Shown one piece after another: positions 1 through 6,733 of a stretch of 8,059 nt of DNA. The DNA lies in contig CAJTQM010000042.1 of assembly GCA_910578255.1 (NCBI GenBank), positions 324 through 8,382 on the forward strand. Direction: 5' to 3'. Every line of letters starts with the position of its first letter. The first letter of the stretch is position 1. Position numbers and translations under genes: made by a program. The notes under the pieces are model-generated. The model saw nothing but the letters and a program-made list of their open reading frames with translations. It was not told where the DNA came from and did not search any database. This stretch comes from an uncultured Oscillospiraceae bacterium (GTDB lineage: Bacteria; Bacillota; Clostridia; Oscillospirales; Ruminococcaceae).

Positions 1-379
1 CCCCGACCTCCAGACATGCGCCGATGGTAATCCACGATTCCAGCGCGTTTTCCCAGTTGGTGAGAGAAAGAATGACCAGATTCCCGATGGCACAGACCAA
101 AAGTCCGCCCAGCGCTGTTAAAAATCCCAGCATGTATTTGCTCAGCACCAGCGTCCGCCGGGAAACGGGCAGAGAGAAAGCATAGCGGTACCATTGGCCG
201 GTCTCGTCGTAGGACATGGAGGAGATGGGCAACATGATGCTTAAAATGATTACCATCGTGCCCATCATGGAAGGAATCTGCGCCAAAACCGACCAAATGG
301 CGTAAAACACCACAAATACGATGAGGATCTTCACCTGCTTTTTTAAAACGCAGAAATCCTTGTACAATAAACCCTTCAT
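1..379 (-). CDS. ABC-2 transporter permease, N-terminal part (cut by left edge)
   Basis: Membrane subunit of the ABC transporter whose ATPase lies just upstream. I translated it by hand from the ATG at 379; 126 codons are visible before the window ends, so the C-terminal part is missing. The protein starts MKGLLYKDFCVLKKQ, a short amphipathic cytoplasmic N-terminus. Hydrophobic segments follow at about residues 18-35, 40-57 and 84-106. Between the second and third lies the motif DETGQWYRYAFSLPVSRR (residues 58-75) followed by a lysine-tyrosine pair. This acidic-tryptophan-SLPVSR pattern is typical of the ABC2_membrane_5-type permeases found beside YtrA-like regulators. The start codon overlaps the ATPase stop by 4 bases (ATGA) and has a GGGGGG-type ribosome binding site, so translation is probably coupled. 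The substrate cannot be told from sequence; relatives are linked to peptide or cell-envelope stress, but that is only family context. Confidence 0.88.
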   Translation of the reverse strand, partial: MKGLLYKDFCVLKKQVKILIVFVVFYAIWSVLAQIPSMMGTMVIILSIMLPISSMSYDETGQWYRYAFSLPVSRRTLVLSKYMLGFLTALGGLLVCAIGNLVILSLTNWENALESWITIGACLEVG

Positions 380-1224
380 TGATGTTCCCCCCTTGCGATA
401 AACAGCATAATATCCTCAATCGACGCTTTGTCGATGGTATACACGCCGGAGATTTTTTTCTTTTCCACCAGGGCCTCCACCCCGAACTGGTGCCGGCGCA
501 TCCCCACCACCGCACTTTTATCCAAAGCGGCAAGTTCTTCTTTGGTACACCGAATCACACCGTATTTTTCCAGCAGCAGGTCTTTCGGCTCGGAAAGAAG
601 GATTTTTCCCTGGTGGATGAAGGTCACATAGTCAGCGATTTTTTCCAGGTCGCCGGTGATGTGGGAGGAAAAAAGCACCCCGCAGGATTCATCCTGGATA
701 AATTCCAGCAGAATGTCCAGAATTTCGTCCCGGACAATGGGATCTAACCCGCTGGTGGCCTCGTCCAGCAAAAGCAGCCGCGCGCTGTGGGACAGGGCCA
801 CGGCGATGGCCAGCTTCATCTTCATGCCCCGGGAAAAGTCCTTGACAAGCTTTTTGGCCGGCAACTGAAACTGTGCCAGGTATTGGTCGTACTTGGCGCC
901 GTCCCACTGGCGGTAGACCGACTTCATCATCCGTCCCACATCCAGCGGACGGATCATCTCCGGCAGGTTCAGCGAGTCAAACACCACGCCGATTTGTTCT
1001 TTAATTTCCAACTCGTTTTGAATATTGTCCTTGCCGAACACCTGAATTTCTCCCTGGTCCCGGCGAATGAGGTTTAACACCGCCTTGATGGTGGTGGATT
1101 TGCCCGCGCCGTTTTCGCCGACAAACCCCATAATACAGCCGTAAGGCAGCGAAAAAGAGACGTTGTCCAGCGAAAAGCCTTCGTATTTTTTACACAGGCC
1201 GCTTAACTGCAAAATCGCGTCCAT
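376..1224 (-). CDS. ABC transporter ATP-binding protein (YtrB/BcrA-like)
   Basis: Cytoplasmic ATPase (282 aa) that would drive the adjacent ABC-2 permease. Visible motifs: Walker A GENGAGKST at residues 36-44; an ABC signature in the variant form FSRGMKMKL near 130-138 instead of LSGGQ; Walker B LLLLDEATSGLD at about 150-161 with catalytic Glu155; and the H-loop His188 in SSHIT. The usual Q-loop glutamine is not evident: the matching stretch reads VVFDSLNLPE (80-89), with Asp where Gln is expected. I recall this as common in the small regulator-linked ABC-2 ATPases of Firmicutes. The last roughly 70 residues form the usual variable accessory tail. The ATG at 1224 overlaps the stop of the regulator gene by one base (TAATG) and is preceded by GGGGGGAAT. 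It is the second gene of a GntR-ATPase-permease operon. Family assignment is firm; substrate unknown. Confidence 0.95.
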   Translation of the reverse strand: MDAILQLSGLCKKYEGFSLDNVSFSLPYGCIMGFVGENGAGKSTTIKAVLNLIRRDQGEIQVFGKDNIQNELEIKEQIGVVFDSLNLPEMIRPLDVGRMMKSVYRQWDGAKYDQYLAQFQLPAKKLVKDFSRGMKMKLAIAVALSHSARLLLLDEATSGLDPIVRDEILDILLEFIQDESCGVLFSSHITGDLEKIADYVTFIHQGKILLSEPKDLLLEKYGVIRCTKEELAALDKSAVVGMRRHQFGVEALVEKKKISGVYTIDKASIEDIMLFIARGEHQ

Positions 1225-1601
1225 TATGATTCCCCCCGATAGATAAAAGTTAAAAGCTGTACCATTTCCTCTAAAGAAATTCCGTGAGCTTTGGCCGCGT
1301 CCGCCGCCTTTTGCAAAAGTTCCTCCATCTGCCGCAGACGTTCCTCCTGCAAAAAAGACAGGTTCGCCGCCGCCACAAAGGTTCCCTTGCCGGCTACCGA
1401 CCGCAAAAGCCCCTGGGCCTCCAGTTCGTCGTAGGCCCGCTTGGTGGTGATCACGCTGATGCGCAGTTCCCGGGCCAGCACCCGGATAGAGGGCCGCGCT
1501 TCCCCCTCCTTAAGCTTGCCGGCGAGGATCTGGCTTTTGATCTGGGATACGATCTGTTCATAGATCGGCTGGCTGCTGGTATGGCTGATACTGCAATCCA
1601 A
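1224..1601 (-). CDS. GntR-family (YtrA subfamily) transcriptional repressor
   Basis: Small DNA-binding regulator that probably represses its own operon and responds to the condition the downstream transporter deals with. From the TTG at 1601 it has 125 residues, the usual length of YtrA-type GntR proteins: a winged helix-turn-helix and a short helical C-terminus, with no large ligand domain. The N-terminal SSQPIYEQIVSQIKSQILAG is the classic first helix; the recognition region is PSIRVLARELRISVITTKRAY (about residues 37-57) and the wing is SVAGKGTFV (68-76). The frame is open back to a GTG at 1613, but that GTG lies inside an 11-base Shine-Dalgarno sequence, so I prefer TTG at 1601, which sits 6 bases after it and gives a family-typical N-terminus. 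It is first in the operon, with its stop overlapping the ATPase start. Confidence 0.92.
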   Translation of the reverse strand: MDCSISHTSSQPIYEQIVSQIKSQILAGKLKEGEARPSIRVLARELRISVITTKRAYDELEAQGLLRSVAGKGTFVAAANLSFLQEERLRQMEELLQKAADAAKAHGISLEEMVQLLTFIYRGES

Positions 1602-1607
1602 AAGAGC

Positions 1608-1618
1608 GATCACCTCCT
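1608..1618 (-). promoter_or_regulatory. Extended Shine-Dalgarno site of the GntR gene
   Basis: On the minus strand this reads AGGAGGTGATC, complementary over 11 bases to the typical 3' end of bacterial 16S rRNA. It decides the start of the GntR gene: the GTG at 1613-1611 is inside the site and cannot be the initiator, while the TTG at 1601-1599 follows after 6 bases. Such a strong site may offset the weak TTG start. Confidence 0.82.
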
Positions 1619-1623
1619 AGCGA

Positions 1624-1658
1624 ATCTGTGTATAACTGTTAATATATTATATACAGAT
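1624..1658. promoter_or_regulatory. Probable GntR operator: inverted repeat over the -10 region
   Basis: On the plus strand, the arm ATCTGTGTATA (1624-1634) and the arm TATATACAGAT (1648-1658) are reverse complements at 10 of 11 positions, separated by 13 bases. The repeat is centred on the -10 box and covers part of the spacer and the predicted transcription start, the right place for a repressor to block RNA polymerase. As the only clear palindrome at this promoter and next to a GntR gene, it is most simply the self-regulation site. Symmetry is seen directly; binding is inferred. Confidence 0.65.
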
Positions 1659-1669
1659 ACGGATGTCAA
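1641..1669 (-). promoter_or_regulatory. Sigma-A promoter of the GntR-ABC operon
   Basis: On the minus strand a perfect -35 TTGACA (1669-1664) is followed after exactly 17 bases by -10 TATATT (1646-1641), one mismatch from consensus. The predicted transcript starts near 1634, giving a leader of about 33 bases with the Shine-Dalgarno site inside. The surrounding 1614-1669 is strikingly AT-rich compared with the GC-rich genes around it. Confidence 0.82.
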
Positions 1670-1701
1670 TAGGAAAATGCATTTGAGGAAGAAAATTCCT
1701 T

Positions 1702-2514
1702 TTATATTGCCCCGAGAAAGCGTTCGATGAGAAGGTTTACCATCTGGGGCCTGTCCGTATTGGCATTATGACCGGCCCCGGGAATCCACTCAAGACGGAT
1801 TCCGGTTTTTTTATTCCACGCCTTATTGTAGCGGATACAAGAGCCGGCACGGTCCTTTTCCCCGCACAACAAAAGCGCCGGACAGACGATTTGATAGGGG
1901 AGGTCCTCTTCTATCGCGCCGGCCAGCATGCGAAAGCCATGGCCGGATAGCCGGGCGTACCGGTTTTTGTCCCGGTCATAGACCATCATCATCTCCCGCA
2001 TCAAACTACGCCCGTAGGCGGAGGTGGACACGCCGTTTGTTCCAGATTTTAAAAGAGCTTTCCACGGATAATAACGATACACAGGCTCCATCCTTTTCAA
2101 AAGCCACAGCTCGGCGGCAGTGATATAGCTTCTTTGCAGCGGAGCCGAATCAATGGAAACAAAGCCCTTGAGTTTTTGCGGATACAGCTGGGAATAAGCC
2201 TGCCCCACATATCCGCCCATCGACTGGCCGACGATAACAGGGGAAGAAATGCCCTCGCGCGCGAGAATTTCGTCCAGCCATTTTGCTTTGTCCGCGAGGG
2301 TAAAGGTCAGATCAAAAGGCCACGACGCGGCGTGGCCCGGAGCGTCCCAGACAAAAACGCTGTAGTTTTTTTGAAAGTATTCGATCTGCTTGTCAAACAG
2401 GCGATGATCGGCGGTCAAGCCGGGCAAAAAAACCAGCGCCGCCGGATCGCCTGGCTTTTTGCTGATCCAGTAATGAATCGGTCCGCACCGGGTTTGATAG
2501 ATTTTTTCTTCCAT
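1702..2514 (-). CDS. Alpha/beta hydrolase
   Basis: A 270-residue single-domain alpha/beta hydrolase fold enzyme, cytoplasmic, with no signal peptide or membrane segment. The triad can be read: nucleophile Ser98 in the elbow GQSMGG (96-101), acid Asp221 in LLCGEKDRAG, and His249 in GAGHNANTD. The oxyanion-hole region FLPGLTAD (29-36) has Pro-Gly where many relatives have His-Gly. WDAPGHAASWPFD (56-68) is the usual strand-4 loop. A helical cap region of about residues 125-205 is rich in aromatic, Met and Arg residues. The fold is secure, but esterase, lipase, peptidase or C-C hydrolase activity cannot be separated by sequence alone. The ATG at 2514 has an AGGAGG ribosome site 7 bases upstream. 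It stands alone, divergent from valS; the next gene in the same direction (GntR) has its own promoter, so there is no evidence that they share a role. Confidence 0.93.
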   Translation of the reverse strand: MEEKIYQTRCGPIHYWISKKPGDPAALVFLPGLTADHRLFDKQIEYFQKNYSVFVWDAPGHAASWPFDLTFTLADKAKWLDEILAREGISSPVIVGQSMGGYVGQAYSQLYPQKLKGFVSIDSAPLQRSYITAAELWLLKRMEPVYRYYPWKALLKSGTNGVSTSAYGRSLMREMMMVYDRDKNRYARLSGHGFRMLAGAIEEDLPYQIVCPALLLCGEKDRAGSCIRYNKAWNKKTGIRLEWIPGAGHNANTDRPQMVNLLIERFLGAI

Positions 2515-2546
2515 GATAGAACCTCCTCTTTCGGTTGGTCCATTTT

Positions 2547-2555
2547 ATTTTAGCA
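2547..2555 (-). promoter_or_regulatory. Extended -10 promoter for the hydrolase gene
   Basis: The minus strand reads TGCTAAAAT, a TGn extended -10 plus a hexamer one base from TATAAT. It lies 20 bases upstream of the AGGAGG site (2527-2522). No good -35 is seen at 16-19 bases spacing (CTGTGG at 17), so activity would rest on the extended -10. Its core does not overlap the divergent valS promoter. Confidence 0.5.
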
Positions 2556-2585
2556 TATGCGACAAGGAACCACAGAAGTTTTTCG

Positions 2586-2614
2586 TTGCTTTTTTACGAA
2601 AATTTGATTATAAT
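2586..2614 (+). promoter_or_regulatory. Sigma-A promoter of valS
   Basis: TTGCTT (2586-2591) is followed after 17 bases by a perfect TATAAT (2609-2614). Transcription would begin near 2621, leaving a leader of about 80 bases before the valS ATG at 2701. The region is AT-rich and lies in the divergent gap between the hydrolase gene and valS. Confidence 0.75.
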
Positions 2615-2645
2615 AGCGGATAAGCCCTATACATGGGCAATGAGA

Positions 2646-2683
2646 CGCACCCGACGAGGCCGCGACATGGCCAAAACGGTGCG
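2646..2683 (+). promoter_or_regulatory. valS leader with a possible two-level hairpin
   Basis: In the short valS leader, CGCACC (2646-2651) can pair with GGTGCG (2678-2683); inside it GGCC (2658-2661) can pair with GGCC (2669-2672) around a 7-base loop. The structure ends just before the valS ribosome site (AAGGAGG, about 2685-2691), so it could affect access to it. No U-run follows, so it is not a terminator, and nothing resembling the T-box consensus is present. Function is speculative. Confidence 0.35.
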
Positions 2684-2700
2684 GAAGGAGGAAAAGAAAA

Positions 2701-5340
2701 ATGAAAAAAGAGTTGGAAAAGGTCTATGACCCCCGGCAGGTGGAAGACAGAACCTATCGGTTCTGGCAGGAAAAGCGGTATTTTCACGCGCAGCCGAACC
2801 CCGAAAAGAAGCCTTACACCATTGTGATGCCGCCGCCTAACATCACCGGGCAGCTGCATTTGGGTCACGCGCTGGACTGCACCTTGCAGGACAGCATCAT
2901 CCGGTTTAAGCGGATGCAGGGGTATGAGGCGCTGTGGCTTCCGGGCACCGACCACGCCTCGATTGCCACCGAGGCAAAGATTGTAGAGGCCATGCGCAAA
3001 GAGGGAACGTCCAAGGAAGAACTGGGCCGGGAGGGCTTTTTAGAGCGGGCCTGGGAATGGAAGCGGACCTACAGTGGCAGAATTGTAGAGCAGCTAAAAA
3101 AGATGGGCTCCTCCTGCGATTGGGAGCGTGAACGGTTTACCCTGGACGAGGGCTGCTCGAACGCGGTCCGGGAGGTTTTTGTCCGGCTGTACGAAAAAGG
3201 TCTCATCTACCGCGGTGAACGGATTATCAACTGGTGTCCCCATTGCAGGACCTCCATTTCCGACGCGGAAGTAGAATATGAAGAGCACGACGGCCATTTT
3301 TGGCATATCCGCTACCCACTGTCCGACGTCAGCGGCTACCTGGAGATTGCCACTACCCGCCCGGAGACGCTTTTGGGCGATACGGCGCTGGCGGTCCATC
3401 CGGAGGATGAGCGGTATAAAAACTTAGTGGGCAAAACGGTGATTCTGCCGCTGGTGGGCCGGGAGATTCCCATTGTGGCGGACAGCTACGTGGAGATGGA
3501 TTTCGGCACCGGCGTGGTAAAAATCACCCCGGCCCACGACCCCAACGATTTCGAGGTGGGCCTGCGGCACAATCTGCCGGTGATCAACGTGATGAACGAA
3601 GACGGCACCATCAACGAAAACGGCGGCAAATATCAGGGGATGGAGCGCTACGAGTGCCGCAAGCAGATTGTGGCCGACCTGGAAGCGGAAGGCTTTTTGG
3701 TCAAGATTGAGGACCACAAGCACAACGTGGGTTCCTGTTATCGTTGTTCGACGGTGGTGGAGCCGAGGGTATCTAAGCAGTGGTTTGTGAAGATGGAGCC
3801 GCTGGCCGGTCCCGCCATTGAGGCGGTGCGCCGGGGAGAGACCAAATTTGTCCCCGACCGGTTCAGCAAAATCTATTATCACTGGATGGAAAATATCCGG
3901 GATTGGTGTATTTCCCGGCAGCTGTGGTGGGGCCACCGGATTCCGGCGTGGTACTGCCAGGACTGCGGCGAGTTGATTGTGGCGAAAGAAGCGCCCGATA
4001 CCTGCCCCAAATGCGGCAGCCATCAGCTAAAGCAGGATCCGGATACGTTGGATACCTGGTTTTCTTCGGCGCTGTGGCCCTTCTCGACTTTAGGATGGCC
4101 TGAGGATACCGAGGAACTGCGGTATTTTTACCCCACCAGCGTTTTGGTCACCGGCTATGACATCATCTTTTTCTGGGTGGCGCGGATGATCTTTTCCGGC
4201 GTGGCCCACATGGGAAAAGCCCCGTTTGAAACGGTGTTTATCCACGGCATCGTCCGGGACGCGCAGGGCCGAAAAATGTCCAAATCCCTGGGCAACGGCG
4301 TCGACCCGCTGAAGGTCATTGACGAATACGGCGCCGACGCGCTGCGCTTTACCCTGGCCACCAACAACAGCCCCGGCAACGATATGCGCTTTGTGGAGGA
4401 GAAGGTCAAGGCCAGCCGGAATTTTGCCAACAAGCTTTGGAATGCCACCCGTTTTATCCTGATGAACCTGCCGGAGGAAATCGACAGTCCGGCGCTGCCC
4501 GCCTCTTTGCAGACCGAGGACAAGTGGGTGTTAAGCAAACTCAATACCTTGATCCGCGAGGTAACCGACAATCTGGAAAAATTCGAGTTGGGCATCGCGG
4601 TGCAGAAACTGTACGATTTTATCTGGGATGTGCTGTGCGACTGGTATATCGAACTGACAAAATCCCGGATTCAGGCCGGCGGCGAATCGGCCAAAAGCGC
4701 CCAGCAGGTGCTGGTTTATGTGATGAACCAGTGTTTGAAGCTTCTGCATCCGATTATGCCGTTTATCACCGAGGAAATCTGGCAGGCGATTCCCAACGAC
4801 TGCGAGAGCATCATGATCGCCTCCTGGCCTCAGTATCGGAAGGATCTGTGCTTCCAAAAAGAGGAAGAGGATTTTGAAAAGATCATGGGCGCGATCAAGG
4901 CCATCCGCAACCGCCGGGCGGAAATGAACGTGCCGCCTTCCAAAAAGGCGCGGGTGTTTGTCAAGACCATGCACACCGACGTGTTCGAGTCCGGCGCAAT
5001 GTTTATCGAGCGGCTGGCCTCCGCCTCAGGCGTGCAGGTTTCGGGCATGGCCCCCCAGGCCGGGGAGGATTTCTCCGACGCGGTCCAGGTGATTACCGAC
5101 GGCGCGGTAATTTTTATCCCGCTGGATGAGTTGGTGGATAAGCAAAAGGAACTGGCGCGGCTGGAAAAGGAGCGCAAGGTCTGCGAGAAGGACATTGCCA
5201 TGGTAGAGCAGAAGCTGTCCAGCCAGGGCTTTTTGGAAAAAGCGCCGCAGAATGTGGTCGAGGCCGAAAGGGTCAAGCTGGAAAAGCACAAGGCGCGGCT
5301 GGAAAAGATTCTGGAAAGCATAGCGGCTTTCTCCAAATAA
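2701..5340 (+). CDS. valS: Valyl-tRNA synthetase
   Basis: Charges tRNA-Val with valine using ATP in the cytoplasm; a class Ia synthetase of 879 residues, normal for bacteria. The catalytic Rossmann domain carries the HIGH-type motif HLGH at 53-56 within the ValRS-typical PPPNITGQ, then GTDHA (82-86) and KMSKS at 525-529. The inserted CP1 editing domain, which removes mischarged threonine, has TTRPET at 218-223 and HDPND at 279-283. A zinc-ribbon-like set lies at Cys419/Cys422 and Cys435/Cys438, and another CPHC at 179-182. DWCISRQLWWGHRIPAWYC covers 401-419. The helical anticodon-binding domain runs from about 580, and a charged C-terminal coiled coil from about 809 to the end is the tRNA-contacting arm typical of ValRS rather than IleRS. 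The ATG has an AAGGAGG site with 9 bases spacing. No frameshift or missing key residue was seen. Confidence 0.98.
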   Translation: MKKELEKVYDPRQVEDRTYRFWQEKRYFHAQPNPEKKPYTIVMPPPNITGQLHLGHALDCTLQDSIIRFKRMQGYEALWLPGTDHASIATEAKIVEAMRKEGTSKEELGREGFLERAWEWKRTYSGRIVEQLKKMGSSCDWERERFTLDEGCSNAVREVFVRLYEKGLIYRGERIINWCPHCRTSISDAEVEYEEHDGHFWHIRYPLSDVSGYLEIATTRPETLLGDTALAVHPEDERYKNLVGKTVILPLVGREIPIVADSYVEMDFGTGVVKITPAHDPNDFEVGLRHNLPVINVMNEDGTINENGGKYQGMERYECRKQIVADLEAEGFLVKIEDHKHNVGSCYRCSTVVEPRVSKQWFVKMEPLAGPAIEAVRRGETKFVPDRFSKIYYHWMENIRDWCISRQLWWGHRIPAWYCQDCGELIVAKEAPDTCPKCGSHQLKQDPDTLDTWFSSALWPFSTLGWPEDTEELRYFYPTSVLVTGYDIIFFWVARMIFSGVAHMGKAPFETVFIHGIVRDAQGRKMSKSLGNGVDPLKVIDEYGADALRFTLATNNSPGNDMRFVEEKVKASRNFANKLWNATRFILMNLPEEIDSPALPASLQTEDKWVLSKLNTLIREVTDNLEKFELGIAVQKLYDFIWDVLCDWYIELTKSRIQAGGESAKSAQQVLVYVMNQCLKLLHPIMPFITEEIWQAIPNDCESIMIASWPQYRKDLCFQKEEEDFEKIMGAIKAIRNRRAEMNVPPSKKARVFVKTMHTDVFESGAMFIERLASASGVQVSGMAPQAGEDFSDAVQVITDGAVIFIPLDELVDKQKELARLEKERKVCEKDIAMVEQKLSSQGFLEKAPQNVVEAERVKLEKHKARLEKILESIAAFSK

Positions 5341-5367
5341 ATCCTATTTTGCAAAGATGGTTGATAA

Positions 5368-5400
5368 CAGGCGGATTCGGCAGGATCCGCCTGCCTTTTT
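5368..5400 (+). terminator. Terminator-like hairpin(s) between valS and folC
   Basis: CAGGCGGAT (5368-5376) pairs perfectly with ATCCGCCTG (5385-5393) around an 8-base loop, followed by CC and five T. A second, mutually exclusive hairpin uses GGCAGG (5379-5384) and CCTGCC (5390-5395) with a 5-base loop and runs directly into the T-run. Either form looks like an intrinsic terminator with a short U-tract, so some read-through into folC is likely. The folC ribosome site GGGGG (5403-5407) starts three bases after the T-run. Confidence 0.75.
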
Positions 5401-5414
5401 AAGGGGGTATTGCG

Positions 5415-6698
5415 ATGAATGATCAGCAAAGCGAAGCGTTTATCCATTCCTTTCGGCGCTTTACCAAAGAGCCGGGTCTTCGGGGGATTCGAACGCTGCT
5501 GGCACTTTTGGGGAATCCGCAGGATAAGCTTCGCTTTATCCATATTGCCGGGACCAACGGAAAAGGTTCTACCACCGCCATGTGCGCGTCAATTTTGCAG
5601 CAGGCGGGGTATCGAACCGGGATGTTTGTCTCTCCTTATGTGCTGACCTTCCGGGAGCGAATCCAGGTCAACGGGCAGATGATCCCGCAAAAGGAGTTGG
5701 ATGAACTCTGCGGCCAGATTGCCGAGGCGGTAAAAACGATGGAAAAACAGGGAATCGCTCCGGCGGAATTCGAGGTGGTCACCGCCCTGGGAATGCTCTG
5801 GTTCGCCAGGCAGAAATGCGATGTGGTCTGTCTGGAAGTGGGGCTGGGCGGCCGGTTTGACGCGACCAATGTGATTGAAAAAAGCCTGGTGTCGGTCATC
5901 TGCGCCATCGGTTATGACCATACCCAGATTCTGGGGGACACCTTACAGCAGATCGCATTCGAAAAATGCGGGATTCTAAAGCCCGGCGGCGTCTGTGTGT
6001 CCTATCCCCGGCAGGAGCCGGAAGCGCTGGAAGAAATGATGAAGCAATGTGCCGCAAAAGACAACCGTTTGGTTTTACCCAACGCAGAATCTGTCGAAAT
6101 TCATACGGAAAGTATTTTCGGATCCCAGTTTCGGTATAATGGATTGGATTTTTCGTTGCCGTTGGCGGGGCGGCATCAGATCTACAACTGTCTGACCGCG
6201 GTTTCGGCAATCGAGGCCATAAAGCCCTATGGATTTACAATAACCGATGAAAATATTACAAATGGTATTGAAAAGGTAACCTTTCCCGCCCGGATGGAAC
6301 GGATTTCGGTCGAACCGCTGGTCATTTTGGATGGCGCTCACAATCCCCAGGGGTGCGCGGCGCTGGAAAAGGCCATGGCCTTGACAGAGAAAAAGAAGCT
6401 GGTCATTATGGGGATGCTGCGCGATAAGGACTGGGCGGCGGCCTCGAGGATGATTGGGCGGCAGGCCAAGGCGGTTTTTGCCGTTACGCCGGAGAATCCC
6501 CGGGCGCTGCCTGCTAAGGAACTGGCCCGGGAATTGGAAAAAACGGCGCCGGATGTCCGGGCGTTCGAGACGCTTGAGGCGGCGGTAGAGGCGGCGGACT
6601 CGGTTCTGGATGAGGATACGGCGTTATTCTGCTGCGGCTCTTTGTATCTGGCGGCGGAAATCCGGCCGATTCTGCAAAGAAGGTTCGCCGGAAAATAA
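5415..6698 (+). CDS. folC: Bifunctional folylpolyglutamate synthase / dihydrofolate synthase
   Basis: Mur-ligase-family enzyme of the folate pathway: it joins glutamate to dihydropteroate and adds further glutamates to reduced folates, using ATP. At 427 residues it is the normal size. The P-loop is GTNGKGS at 46-52 in the family context FIHIAGTNGKGST; SPYVLTFRERIQVNG (73-87) follows. EVGLGGRFDATN (141-152) carries the Mg-binding glutamate Glu141; GYDHT holds His169; AFEKCGI holds Lys184, at the place of the lysine that is carbamylated in known FolC proteins. The C-terminal domain opens near 295 and contains LDGAHNPQG (305-313). The ATG at 5415 has a GGGGG ribosome site 7 bases upstream. FolC downstream of ValS is a common Firmicute arrangement. 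With the terminator-like hairpin between them, I infer it is expressed by read-through, as I see no strong separate promoter. Whether it has both activities or only one cannot be read from sequence. Confidence 0.96.
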   Translation: MNDQQSEAFIHSFRRFTKEPGLRGIRTLLALLGNPQDKLRFIHIAGTNGKGSTTAMCASILQQAGYRTGMFVSPYVLTFRERIQVNGQMIPQKELDELCGQIAEAVKTMEKQGIAPAEFEVVTALGMLWFARQKCDVVCLEVGLGGRFDATNVIEKSLVSVICAIGYDHTQILGDTLQQIAFEKCGILKPGGVCVSYPRQEPEALEEMMKQCAAKDNRLVLPNAESVEIHTESIFGSQFRYNGLDFSLPLAGRHQIYNCLTAVSAIEAIKPYGFTITDENITNGIEKVTFPARMERISVEPLVILDGAHNPQGCAALEKAMALTEKKKLVIMGMLRDKDWAAASRMIGRQAKAVFAVTPENPRALPAKELARELEKTAPDVRAFETLEAAVEAADSVLDEDTALFCCGSLYLAAEIRPILQRRFAGK

Positions 6699-6733
6699 AA
6701 ACAGACAAACGGTTTTATTGTGACAAATTTTTT

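Noticed and set aside
1686..1700. Small palindrome AGGAA-GAAAA-TTCCT just after the hydrolase stop, as a terminator
   Set aside because: Only a 5-base AT-rich stem with no clean T-run on the minus strand; too weak to call.
1284..1730. 148-codon plus-strand open frame opposite the GntR gene
   Set aside because: Runs antisense through the GntR gene, its operator and promoter; no family features and no ribosome site.
2615..2700. T-box riboswitch upstream of valS
   Set aside because: Leader only about 80 bases, no T-box consensus, no terminator/antiterminator pair.
3424..4023. 199-codon minus-strand open frame inside valS
   Set aside because: It is antisense to highly conserved ValRS coding sequence (editing and zinc regions), has a His/Pro/Ala-rich low-complexity product typical of GC-rich shadows, and no ribosome site of note.
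4830..5543. 237-codon minus-strand open frame spanning the end of valS and the start of folC
   Set aside because: It crosses two real genes and the terminator; Ser-rich product without recognisable motifs; a shadow of the coiled-coil coding region.
6721..6727. Possible Spo0A box TGACAAA
   Set aside because: Two mismatches to TGTCGAA in an AT-rich stretch; expected by chance.
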